Part shown: positions 1 to 5,890 of the stretch, one piece after another
How positions within the stretch are numbered: the stretch's first letter is position 1
Layout: every line of letters begins with the position of its first letter
NCBI GenBank assembly: GCA_034440595.1
Contig: JAWXCH010000328.1
Location: 1 to 6,337, forward strand
Direction: 5' to 3'
Source: JAWXCH01 sp034440595
Lineage (GTDB): Bacteria > Planctomycetota > Planctomycetia > Pirellulales > JALHPA01
DNA length: 6,337 nt
Position numbers and translations under genes: made by a program
Notes under the pieces: model-generated
What the model was told of the DNA's origin: nothing
The model's input: the letters and a program-made list of their open reading frames with translations, nothing else
Databases searched by the model: none

Positions 1-882
1 CGCGCAATCTGGTCCAACGGAGGCGAGGTCGCCATAGGCACCGCCCACCGGATAGGTTTGGGGGAAGTTCGTCGCAATGTCGGTGGACGAGAGAAGCGTA
101 TCGAAGGTGGGAGTGAGCTTGTACTTGGTAATCGTACCGTCGTTATTGTTGCTGAAGATCGCGCTCGTATTGACGCCGTCGCCAAAGGCCAAGCCGTCGG
201 GAGCGTGCGCACCGGAGCCCGTCGCAGTGCTGAAGGTCAATGTTGGCGATCCGGCATTCGTGATGACGGTAATCGTGTTGTTGCTGTGCCCGGAGAGGGC
301 AATATATCCGCTGGAGCTAGCCTCGATGTCATCCACTTGAGCCCCCGATGTGTAGATCAAAGTATTCGTCGTCAACACAGGATCATAGACGAAGATATTG
401 GCTGAGTCGGAGTAGGCGATATTTCCGTTGGACATCGTCGTGACGCCCCAGCCCGGTCCGCCGACGGTGCCTGGCAGTAACGTCGCTGGAGCGGCCCAGT
501 TGTTTGGGTCAAAACGCTCCAGTCCATTACCGGTCACGGTGTAGATTTTCCCATCAAATCCGGTCGTCATACCATAGCCGGATGTGCTCAGGCCGGTAAT
601 CGTATGGCTGACGGTCACGCCGTGGACGTTTGTTCCATTGGTGGTGACGTTCTGGGTCAGACTGTGTTCAAGAATTTGGTTTCCGGCGCGAGTTAAGAGA
701 TTGCCACTCGTGGTCCACGCCATGCCCGCCTCTCCACCAATGGACAGAGGGGCGGCAAATATTTCCTGCGAGTAGTTAGAATCCAAAAAGCTGAACTGCA
801 CAGCGAGCGCCGGCATAGCTTGAAAAAGGCTGAGTAGTAAAGTAGCCCCAAACACAAAGATCGGACGGGATAGAATCTTCAT
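1..882 (-). CDS. Secreted beta-propeller-like repeat protein, C-terminus outside window
   Basis: An open frame of 294 codons starts at base 882 and is still open at base 1, so the C-terminus is missing. A good ribosome binding site (GGAG, 8 nt before ATG) supports the start. Residues 1-27 form a Sec signal peptide: basic start MKILSR, hydrophobic core, and an ALA cleavage site before VQF. The mature part is rich in Gly, Ser, Thr and Asn and poor in Cys. It carries loosely repeated units of about 40 residues, such as GYGMTTGFDGKIYTVTGNG (102-120), GWGVTTMSNGNIAYSDSAN (144-162), VDDIEASSSGYIALSGHSNN (183-202) and PDGLAFGDGV (228-237). Each pairs a G/D turn with a beta hairpin, as in NHL- or SMP-30-like propellers. 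This fold call is inference. Secreted planctomycete proteins of this style often end in a PEP-CTERM sorting signal, but that end is not visible. Function is unknown; extracellular or envelope location is likely. Confidence 0.85.
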   Translation of the reverse strand, partial: MKILSRPIFVFGATLLLSLFQAMPALAVQFSFLDSNYSQEIFAAPLSIGGEAGMAWTTSGNLLTRAGNQILEHSLTQNVTTNGTNVHGVTVSHTITGLSTSGYGMTTGFDGKIYTVTGNGLERFDPNNWAAPATLLPGTVGGPGWGVTTMSNGNIAYSDSANIFVYDPVLTTNTLIYTSGAQVDDIEASSSGYIALSGHSNNTITVITNAGSPTLTFSTATGSGAHAPDGLAFGDGVNTSAIFSNNNDGTITKYKLTPTFDTLLSSTDIATNFPQTYPVGGAYGDLASVGPDCA

Positions 883-952
883 GAGCGTTTCTCCAGAGGG
901 TTAGAATATTGAGACCACGGAACGGAATCGCGCCATGGCTTCTAACGACCGA

Positions 953-981
953 ATTATGGCCTCTCTGAACCGCCTCGTCCA
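953..981 (-). promoter_or_regulatory. Candidate sigma70-like promoter of the secreted propeller-like gene
   Basis: Read on the minus strand, TGGACG (976-981, 4 of 6 matches to TTGACA) is followed by 17 bp and CATAAT (953-958, 5 of 6 matches to TATAAT). Transcription would begin near 946, giving a leader of about 65 nt before the ATG at 882. Boxes and spacing are seen directly; activity is inferred. Single matches of this quality do occur by chance. Confidence 0.3.
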
Positions 982-1372
982 TCCACGCCGTCTATGTTCT
1001 TGAAGATTCAGAGGCGAGCGGAAGCCAAGCTTACTCAACGAAGCAATCATGCCCACGCAGAGATTCGCAGTAACCAGCATCTTGGCAGCTTGCGGAAAAG
1101 TAATAATCGCAGGATGGCGTGAGAGGATAATGCGCCGGCCTTGGCACAGGAAGGTCGCCGGGTGATAAGTGTGATGTAACGAATAACAAATTTATTTATC
1201 CCGTTCCCGATAATTCCTGACGGTGGCTCACAAGCCATGATAAGTTCTGCGAGCACTTAACAAGTTCCTCGCAATCCGGAGCCGCTTATGCGCCGGGTGC
1301 CGCTGCCGCCTTGCCCAGCAGTGTGACACACAACACCGGTTGCACGCTATTCAACGGTCTGGACTTGGCCAT

Positions 1373-1396
1373 CTCCTGCTCACCTGTTCTCCTGCT
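1373..1396. repeat. Three-unit octamer microrepeat
   Basis: CTCCTGCT, CACCTGTT and CTCCTGCT follow each other without gaps. The outer copies are identical (extending to CTCCTGCTC) and the middle one differs at two positions. It lies in non-coding DNA. A short slippage-derived repeat is the simplest explanation. Confidence 0.5.
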
Positions 1397-1443
1397 CTCG
1401 CGCGCCGCGTCAACAACAAAACCAAGCCATCGTTTTTAATCTT

Positions 1444-1464
1444 CCTGATGCCTGTTGCCTGGAG
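1444..1464. repeat. Three-unit CCTGnnG heptamer microrepeat
   Basis: CCTGATG, CCTGTTG and CCTGGAG are adjacent heptamers sharing the frame CCTGnnG. It is non-coding, and its CCTG core resembles the octamer patch about 50 bp upstream. No function can be assigned. Confidence 0.4.
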
Positions 1465-1484
1465 TCTGAAGCCCATTTTCGCGC

Positions 1485-1514
1485 TTGAAAAAAAGCCAGC
1501 ACCTCTGCTAGGCT
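1485..1514 (+). promoter_or_regulatory. Candidate extended -10 promoter pointing toward the repeat element
   Basis: TTGAAA (1485-1490, 5 of 6 to consensus) is followed by an 18-bp spacer and TGCTAGGCT, that is an extended TGn plus TAGGCT (1509-1514, 3 of 6). It points toward the repeat element at 1543-1748 and the 3' end of the oppositely oriented sulfatase. The only frame just downstream is a 34-codon one (1521-1625) that is mostly translation of the palindromic repeat, so no protein product is proposed. If active, the transcript would be non-coding or antisense. Confidence 0.3.
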
Positions 1515-1542
1515 GAACTCATGATTCGCGTCGTATGCTCAG

Positions 1543-1572
1543 AACTGGATTCCCGCCTTCGCGAGAATGACG
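1543..1572. repeat. Palindromic 'DSRxRxND'-type repeat, copy 1
   Basis: This 30-bp unit starts with AACTGGATTCCCGC, identical to copy 2 at 1719, and ends with GAATGACG. Its core (1549-1568) is an 8-bp stem with one mismatch around a 4-nt loop: ATTCCCGC, CTTC, GCGAGAAT. In translation such units give DSRLRENDE on one strand and a SFSRRRESS-like peptide on the other. That is a hallmark of a widespread class of bacterial intergenic palindromes which often generate spurious ORFs. Confidence 0.8.
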
Positions 1573-1593
1573 AGGTGGGATTCGCCCTAGAGA

Positions 1594-1620
1594 GTAGTTC
1601 GTGGTACGTTCCACGCACCG
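1594..1620. repeat. Left arm of imperfect inverted repeat
   Basis: The reverse complement of this 27-bp arm begins CGGTGCGT and contains ACGT and a final AACTAC, in the same order as the right arm at 1689-1717. Mismatches and a 2-nt gap separate the shared blocks. The arm also contains its own small palindrome, CGTGG-TACGTT-CCACG (1600-1615). The two arms enclose a 68-bp core and are themselves enclosed by the two palindromic units. Confidence 0.55.
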
Positions 1621-1688
1621 GATGATTTAGTTGCAACCTGGGCTCGAATATTGAAGCGTAATGGTTTCGCAACCTCAAACGGAATGCG

Positions 1689-1717
1689 CGGTGCGTTGCA
1701 CGTCCCCTACAAACTAC
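1689..1717. repeat. Right arm of imperfect inverted repeat
   Basis: This 29-bp arm is inverted relative to 1594-1620, sharing CGGTGCGT, ACGT and AACTAC blocks. It ends 1 bp before palindromic copy 2. The arrangement is what a small non-autonomous element or a large folded RNA or DNA structure would show; no transposase gene is present in the window. Confidence 0.55.
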
Positions 1718-1718
1718 A

Positions 1719-1748
1719 AACTGGATTCCCGCATGCGAGGGAATGACG
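1719..1748. repeat. Palindromic 'DSRxRxND'-type repeat, copy 2
   Basis: This copy is in the same orientation as copy 1, 176 bp away. The first 14 bases are identical and the terminal GAATGACG is shared. The core (1725-1744) is ATTCCCGC, ATGC, GAGGGAAT: an 8-bp stem with one mismatch, at a different position from the mismatch in copy 1. Translation gives DSRMRGNDG on plus and SFPRMRESS on minus. It lies 80 bp past the sulfatase stop, so it could also serve as an mRNA 3' hairpin for that gene, although no T-run follows it closely on the minus strand. Confidence 0.8.
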
Positions 1749-1828
1749 GATCGCAAAAAAACGAAAACTCAAATGCGCGCAACGTACCTGACGTACCCCA
1801 CAACCAAAATGTTACTCTGGAGAACCGA

Positions 1829-3208
1829 CTATGGCTTCCGCTTAATCGCCCGACGCGCCTCACCGTCAGATATCGGCGACTCCTTTCCAAAATCAATCGG
1901 GTCGCCAAACATTTTGCGCTGCTCAGCCAACTTCCCTTCGAGCCTTTTTCGCTCGGCAGCAGTCTGCGGGTCATCGACCAAATTGTGCAGTTCGTCTGGG
2001 TCATTCTTCAAATCGAACAACTGCGTATGACTTTTGCCCTTGGCGAAATACTCGATCAGTTTCCAGCGATCGTCGCGCACCATCCGCTGGCTATCCTTAT
2101 AGGCACCAAACAACACATCCCGCACCGTTTTCTGCTTCCCTTCAATAATCGGTAGCAGGCTGACACCATCGATTCCTTTCGGGGTTGGCAAATGCAGATA
2201 GTCCGTCAAGGTTGGCAACAGATCATAGAGATACACCAGCGCATCCGAACTGCCATGCGGAATGCCCGGCCCGGCAATAACCAGCGGCGGCTTCACATGT
2301 TCGTACAGATTCTGCTTCCCCATCAGCCCATGCCGTCCACCAACCGCCAGCCCCTGATCGCTAGTAAAGATAATCAGCGTGTTATCAAGCTGGCCTGACT
2401 TTTTCAGTGACTCAATCACCCGACCAAGTTGAAAGTCCAAGTTCGCAATCGTCGCATAGTAATCCGCCAGATGCTGCTTCATCTCCGCCTCCGTGCGTGG
2501 AGTCGGAGCTAGCTGCTCATCGCGAATATTCATATCCCCATTATCAAACGGATGCTGTGCCATGAAATTCTTCGACAGCGAAACTTTTCCTGCCGGGTAC
2601 TGCGCGGCGAACTCGGCTGGTGCCGAACGCGGATCGTGCGGAATCGGCGGGGCGAAGAACACCAAGAACGGTTTGTCCTTCTGGCGGTCACTTAGCCATT
2701 CGATCGTTTTGTCCGCATGAAACTGACTGGACTTGGCGCGAACCTCTGGCAATTTGTTGTCCCGTGCGCGCCGTTCGTCATAAATAAACTTGTCGAACTG
2801 TTCATTGCCGGCAACATAGGAGTTTCCTTTCTTGCCAACATACAGCGTCTCGTACCCGGCCTTATTGAAAATCGCTCCCAACGAAGGCTGACTCGCAACC
2901 ACTTCATTCGCTGCTGGAATTTTCCAAACCGATTTGCCGGTCATAATCATCGTGCGACTAGGCAGGCAGACAGCGCCGGTCATCGCCCCTTGGCAGTAGG
3001 CATTATTAAACGTGAATCCGCGTTGGACCAGCGCATCCATTGCCGGAGTCTTAATCTCGGGATTCCCGAGTGCCGAAACTGTATCCCAGCGTTGATCGTC
3101 CGTGACCACGAGCAAGACGTTGGTTCGTTTCGCCTCGGCTGCCGAAAGTTGATGACAAAACAAAACACCCACGACGAGCGCAATGCACCCAAAGGCCTGT
3201 CGAATCAT
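1829..3208 (-). CDS. Secreted type I (formylglycine) sulfatase
   Basis: A complete 459-residue protein that hydrolyses a sulfate ester, probably on a polysaccharide or other organic sulfate; the substrate cannot be told. Residues 1-26 are a Sec signal peptide ending SAAEA, so it acts outside the cytoplasm. The S1-family signature C-x-P-S-R-x4-T-G is intact at 81-91, with Cys81 as the residue converted to formylglycine. Metal and active-site residues are in place: Asp37/Asp38 (VVTDDQR), His191 (PHDPRSAP), Asp284 (TSDQG), His293 and Lys298 (GLMGKQNLYEH). The C-terminus has the usual LFDLKNDPDELHNL (397-410). Length is normal for the family. The frame is open up to 3367, but the signal peptide places the start at 3208; the ribosome site there (AGG) is weak. 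One oddity: the usual YEHS(V/M)(K/R)xPL stretch reads YEHVKPPL, one residue short. The maturation enzyme is not in the window. Confidence 0.95.
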   Translation of the reverse strand: MIRQAFGCIALVVGVLFCHQLSAAEAKRTNVLLVVTDDQRWDTVSALGNPEIKTPAMDALVQRGFTFNNAYCQGAMTGAVCLPSRTMIMTGKSVWKIPAANEVVASQPSLGAIFNKAGYETLYVGKKGNSYVAGNEQFDKFIYDERRARDNKLPEVRAKSSQFHADKTIEWLSDRQKDKPFLVFFAPPIPHDPRSAPAEFAAQYPAGKVSLSKNFMAQHPFDNGDMNIRDEQLAPTPRTEAEMKQHLADYYATIANLDFQLGRVIESLKKSGQLDNTLIIFTSDQGLAVGGRHGLMGKQNLYEHVKPPLVIAGPGIPHGSSDALVYLYDLLPTLTDYLHLPTPKGIDGVSLLPIIEGKQKTVRDVLFGAYKDSQRMVRDDRWKLIEYFAKGKSHTQLFDLKNDPDELHNLVDDPQTAAERKRLEGKLAEQRKMFGDPIDFGKESPISDGEARRAIKRKP

Positions 3209-3275
3209 GGAAAACCTGTCAAAAAGAAAAGTAGTTTGAGCCCGAGCAACGCCATTTGCGTCAGTCGGTGCCAGC

Positions 3276-3292
3276 ATAGGTGAGAAACCTAT
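3276..3292. promoter_or_regulatory. Perfect inverted repeat at the predicted sulfatase transcription start
   Basis: ATAGGT, a 5-nt spacer and ACCTAT form a perfect 6-bp inverted repeat. It overlaps the last two bases of the predicted -10 box (3291-3296) and covers the expected start site of the sulfatase transcript. It could be an operator bound by a dimeric repressor or a hairpin at the extreme 5' end of the mRNA. The palindrome is seen; the role is inference. Confidence 0.35.
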
Positions 3293-3319
3293 TAGAATTC
3301 CTCGAGCATGCCAATTCAA
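3291..3319 (-). promoter_or_regulatory. Candidate sigma70-like promoter of the sulfatase
   Basis: On the minus strand TTGAAT (3314-3319, 4 of 6) and TCTAAT (3291-3296, 5 of 6) are separated by exactly 17 bp. Transcription would start near 3284, about 75 nt before the ATG at 3208 and downstream of the peptidase stop at 3381. This also argues against translation of the longer frame starting at 3367. It gives the sulfatase a promoter of its own rather than dependence on the upstream peptidase gene. Confidence 0.45.
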
Positions 3320-3380
3320 CCGCACCAGCGCCCCCGTCCGTCGCAATTTACCGGGCGAAAGGACCAATGTGCCGATGAAT

Positions 3381-4490
3381 CTACAACTCCAGCGGAAAAT
3401 CGCTCAGCAGTTCGACGCCTGTCGGGGTGACCAGATAGTTATTTTCCAGGCGGATGCCCGCCTTCAGGTCGTCAGCATAGACCGCCGGCTCAACTGCAAT
3501 CACGTCACCCACCTCAAAAACATCGTCCCAGTTCGGGTTCAGATGCGGAGCTTCGTGTGGGTACAGGCCAATGCCGTGGCCAAGATGTGCATGCCAGGTT
3601 CCGCCGGGGAACCTACCAATCATTTCCTTCGCCTCGGCAAACAGTTCGCGGCAGCGTTTGCCAGGGCGTACCTCGCGCTCGATCATGGGGAAAACATCGG
3701 CAATCGTCTGCCAGGCGGCCAGTTGCCTATCGGCCGGTTTGCCATCGGCGCTAATCACCCGGCAGTTGTCGGCAAAGTAACCACGAAACGCTGGACCGAG
3801 ATCCAAAATGTACAACTCCCCTGCGTTCGCCTTCCTGTCCCGCGGGGCACCACCCAGCACCGCACAGGCGTAGTCATTGCCGGTACCGGTCAGCATCTCG
3901 CCAAACTCGCGCACCGCCGCCGCTTGCAGTTCGTTGAACACCATGATTTCGCTGATCCCCGGCTTGATGATCTCGCGTGCTTTGCGGTACATCGCCCCGG
4001 TGCCGGCGATGGCTTTCTTGATCCGCGCCAACTCGTCCGCATCTTTTCGTCGTCGCAACCGATACAGGTCCGGCTCGATGTCCACCAGCGTTGCATTGAG
4101 CGGCCCTGCCAAATGCTGCGAGAAACAAGAGAATTCGACACCGATCCGCTTCGGTTTCGCACGGTTGGCAAGTGCCGCCAAGAGCACCGCCGAGCAGGCC
4201 TCGCGCTGGTCATTACGCATGGTACAAAGCCAAGCCGCGTCGTAGTGCAAACTATCGTCCGCCGCAGCCACCTCCGGCCGTGCGCCCGGCGAGACGAGAG
4301 TCAGATGTCCATCGTGATCCAGTGCGGCGACCGACTCCAGCATCGGGCTGAACCGCGGGCCGGCCAGCCACTGCACATGCTCGGGCTTGCTCACAATCAC
4401 CAAATCGAGCTTCAACCGCTCCATCTCGGCCAAAACACGTTTTTGTCGACCACGGCAGGCAGCAACGTCGATGTCGTACAAAGAGCTCAT
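3381..4490 (-). CDS. M24-family metallopeptidase (Xaa-Pro peptidase/creatinase-like)
   Basis: A complete 369-residue cytoplasmic protein without signal peptide. Residues 1 to about 140 form the N-terminal creatinase-like domain, and about 147-369 the pita-bread catalytic domain. All five dinuclear metal ligands are present: Asp230 (ILDLG), Asp241 (FADNCR), His305 (LGHGIG), Glu334 (AVEPAVY) and Glu349 (IRLENN). His312 (YPHEAP) matches the second conserved His. The expected outcome is removal of N-terminal residues next to proline, or a related dipeptidase activity. Odd: aligned by spacing to Asp230 (A-x-P-x-D-R...G...D), the substrate-binding His that family members carry 17 residues upstream is Gly213, so specificity may differ. 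A purine-rich AGAAGAG lies about 8 nt before the ATG. It follows the lipoprotein gene by 176 bp and precedes the sulfatase by 172 bp. Specificity within the family cannot be settled by eye. Confidence 0.92.
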   Translation of the reverse strand: MSSLYDIDVAACRGRQKRVLAEMERLKLDLVIVSKPEHVQWLAGPRFSPMLESVAALDHDGHLTLVSPGARPEVAAADDSLHYDAAWLCTMRNDQREACSAVLLAALANRAKPKRIGVEFSCFSQHLAGPLNATLVDIEPDLYRLRRRKDADELARIKKAIAGTGAMYRKAREIIKPGISEIMVFNELQAAAVREFGEMLTGTGNDYACAVLGGAPRDRKANAGELYILDLGPAFRGYFADNCRVISADGKPADRQLAAWQTIADVFPMIEREVRPGKRCRELFAEAKEMIGRFPGGTWHAHLGHGIGLYPHEAPHLNPNWDDVFEVGDVIAVEPAVYADDLKAGIRLENNYLVTPTGVELLSDFPLEL

Positions 4491-4533
4491 GCAGAATACT
4501 CTTCTGATCTGGAGGGCAAATTCGGAAAGGTGG

Positions 4534-4544
4534 CCCCGATGGGG
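4534..4544. other. Small GC-rich hairpin in the leader of the M24 gene
   Basis: CCCC, a 3-nt loop (GAT) and GGGG lie about 45 nt upstream of the peptidase ATG. It is short and lacks a following T-run on either strand, so it is not a convincing terminator. It could be a leader structure or chance in GC-rich DNA. Confidence 0.25.
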
Positions 4545-4615
4545 AGAAGGACCACGCCGCTGCGCAAAATTTACCCGACGAAATGCCGACTGGGTAGGGG
4601 GAGCGTTTCCGCGAT

Positions 4616-4636
4616 GAAGCCGAAAATTCGGACTTC
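4616..4636 (-). terminator. Possible hairpin terminator after the lipoprotein gene
   Basis: GAAG plus CCGAA pairs across a 2-nt AA loop with TTCGG and CTTC, with one unpaired A between the two right-hand blocks: nine pairs in total. It begins 30 bp past the lipoprotein stop codon at 4667. No T-run follows on the minus strand, so intrinsic termination is doubtful; it may only stabilise the mRNA 3' end. Confidence 0.3.
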
Positions 4637-4666
4637 AGACAGAGTCACCGGGGCAGTAGCAGCGGC

Positions 4667-5536
4667 TCAATTCAAATTGCTTGGCGGCAAACCAACATCT
4701 AACGCCGGGCCGGGAATGCCAGTCTGCGGCGCGGACTGAGCAGGGTTGATCGGCTCTGGGATCTGTAGCACCGGCAACGGGCCTGAGCTTAGCCGCTGCT
4801 GAATGCGGGCCAGCATTACTTGCTCCAGCTCCGTATCGCGTCCTAGCCCGATCCAACCGGCAGTCTGACCCGGACTGGCCACCGGCCGCGGTTGATCGCC
4901 AATCTGCCGGCCAATGATTGGCTCTGGTTCAACATAGCGATCGATACTGTCGTCGTAACGAAAAATCGCCGCCCCGGCTGTGGCATTCATCGGCCGCACC
5001 ATGTCTTCCAGCTCCTTGAAGACCTGGACCTCCACCAGATAGCCATCGGTATCAGGAATCACACGTACAAACGCACGACGGCGGATAGATTGCAGAGTGC
5101 TCTCTAGCCGCTGGTAAAAACCAACAGAGTCGGTTCGCCAAGGTTCCAGCAATGTTGAACCGGTCTGCGGAAAGGTTTCGATGAAGCCCTCGATCAGCAG
5201 ATCCCCCATCGGCTTCACGCGGTTTTCGCGTTCGATTTTGAAGTAGTCATCCACCACATCGACGATTTGATCCCAGGCCGCATCCCGATCGGTCACCGCC
5301 ACGTGAACGGGATTGGACACCGTCATTACCCCCGCTGGGGCGACAAAGCCCGGAGAGCTGTACTTAGGCACGACCGGCGCCCACACCGTGTCCGAAGGAG
5401 TTACTGCCGTACTGGCCCAGGGATTCCAAGTGGTACACCCGGTGACCCATAGCGCGCAACCGACCATCAACAGCCGAAGCGCATGGATCATGCCTCGCCG
5501 CTGATTTGCTGTCGGAGATAAGCGCGCAGTGGTCAT
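4667..5536 (-). CDS. Lipoprotein of unknown function, planctomycete-like
   Basis: A complete protein of 289 residues from the ATG at 5536, or 274 from the ATG at 5491. The lipobox is clear: basic start (RRGMIHALR), hydrophobic run LLMVGCALW, then VTGC with the lipidated Cys at 34, followed by TTWNPW. The membrane-anchored mature protein has a charged alpha/beta domain at about 74-200 (DRDAAWDQIVDVVDDYFKIE 83-102; RRRAFVRVIPDTDGYLVEVQ 152-171; VFKELEDMVRP 172-182). A helix with DTELEQVMLARIQQRL follows at 234-249, and then a proline-rich tail to the end. It resembles unnamed planctomycete lipoproteins; no function can be assigned. The frame stays open up to 5794, but that extension looks non-coding and would bury the lipobox more than 100 residues in. 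Neither start has a good ribosome site; 5536 was kept as the longer form and 5491 is a real alternative. Confidence 0.85.
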   Translation of the reverse strand: MTTARLSPTANQRRGMIHALRLLMVGCALWVTGCTTWNPWASTAVTPSDTVWAPVVPKYSSPGFVAPAGVMTVSNPVHVAVTDRDAAWDQIVDVVDDYFKIERENRVKPMGDLLIEGFIETFPQTGSTLLEPWRTDSVGFYQRLESTLQSIRRRAFVRVIPDTDGYLVEVQVFKELEDMVRPMNATAGAAIFRYDDSIDRYVEPEPIIGRQIGDQPRPVASPGQTAGWIGLGRDTELEQVMLARIQQRLSSGPLPVLQIPEPINPAQSAPQTGIPGPALDVGLPPSNLN

Positions 5537-5601
5537 GAGAACATCGAGTACAGAACTGCAAAAATGCCTGAACGGCAAAAACAAGGGGGCGTAGTGTCGC
5601 G

Positions 5602-5614
5602 AAACGGCCCGTTT
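5602..5614. promoter_or_regulatory. Palindrome upstream of the lipoprotein gene
   Basis: AAACGG and CCGTTT flank a single central C, giving a 13-bp near-perfect dyad 66 bp upstream of the lipoprotein start at 5536. Its shape and position suit a regulator binding site, but no regulator family is suggested by the sequence. Confidence 0.25.
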
Positions 5615-5789
5615 TGTGCAAGCGAGGTTCGCTGGAAACCGGTGCTTTGTCTCTGATCGACCAGAAACCGACCGGCGCGTGAGTTTCAGGGGGATTTTAG
5701 AGATCGCGGGCGACACACAGCCGTGACCAGGCAAATCACGTAGCGCTGGCAATTTAGTGAAACAGCCAGATGCTGGCACCGATCTCCTA

Positions 5790-5799
5790 GCCAATTGGC
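5790..5799. promoter_or_regulatory. Perfect 10-bp palindrome in the divergent region
   Basis: GCCAATTGGC is fully self-complementary. It sits near the middle of the divergent intergenic region, between the GCCAG/CTGGC hairpin and the G7 run. Such a dyad could bind a dimeric regulator serving both genes; this is inference from position only. Confidence 0.25.
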
Positions 5800-5890
5800 A
5801 AAAATATTCTGGCGGGGGGGAACTTTTTCGAGGAACGCAGCATCAAACGTGTAGTTGGGGAATGTGCCCGGGTGACGCTAGTAGTTCGCT

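Larger units (their letters stand above)
883..1542. other. Gene-free intergenic stretch
   Basis: No credible gene is seen in these 660 bp on either strand. The open frames here (for example 1047-1256 minus) lack recognisable motifs, ribosome binding sites and ordered composition. The stretch holds the upstream region of the propeller-like gene, an AT-rich patch near 1180-1200, a small perfect hairpin (TGGCT, 4-nt loop, AGCCA at 1224-1237), two patches of short-period repeats (1373-1396 and 1444-1464) and a plus-strand promoter-like site at 1485-1514. It could be a decayed gene, but no protein remnant could be recognised. Confidence 0.6.

Noticed and set aside
58..405. Two plus-strand open frames (58-405 and 77-340) at the left edge
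   Set aside because: Both are antisense to the signal-peptide-bearing minus-strand gene, which is open over the whole 1-882 interval and has a ribosome binding site.
1521..1625. A 34-codon plus-strand frame just after the promoter-like site
   Set aside because: No ribosome binding site, and much of its length is translation of palindromic copy 1; treated as non-coding.
1549..1744. A CRISPR array based on the two palindromic copies
   Set aside because: There are only two copies, 176 bp apart, with no regular spacers and no cas genes.
1753..1766. Intrinsic terminator of the sulfatase at the T-rich run (minus strand)
   Set aside because: A T7 run is present, but no stable GC-rich stem immediately precedes it on the minus strand.
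1508..2155. Open frames across the repeat region (1508-1756 minus, 1661-2155 plus, 1714-2004 minus)
   Set aside because: They contain the translated palindromic repeats (SFSRRRESS, DSRMRGNDG, SFPRMRESS), a known source of spurious ORFs, and the rest is antisense or out of frame with the sulfatase.
3209..3367. N-terminal extension of the sulfatase to an ATG at 3367
   Set aside because: It would place 53 unstructured residues before a clear Sec signal peptide, and the best promoter for the gene lies inside this interval.
3369..4739. A 456-codon open frame on the plus strand opposite the M24 gene
   Set aside because: It is the antisense shadow of the peptidase. It has no recognisable domain, is rich in Arg, His and Gln as shadows of GC-rich genes are, and spans two intergenic gaps, while the minus strand carries the full M24 metal-ligand set.
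5537..5794. N-terminal extension of the lipoprotein to an ATG at 5794
   Set aside because: It would put the lipobox Cys at residue 120, which is incompatible with lipoprotein processing, and its composition looks non-coding.
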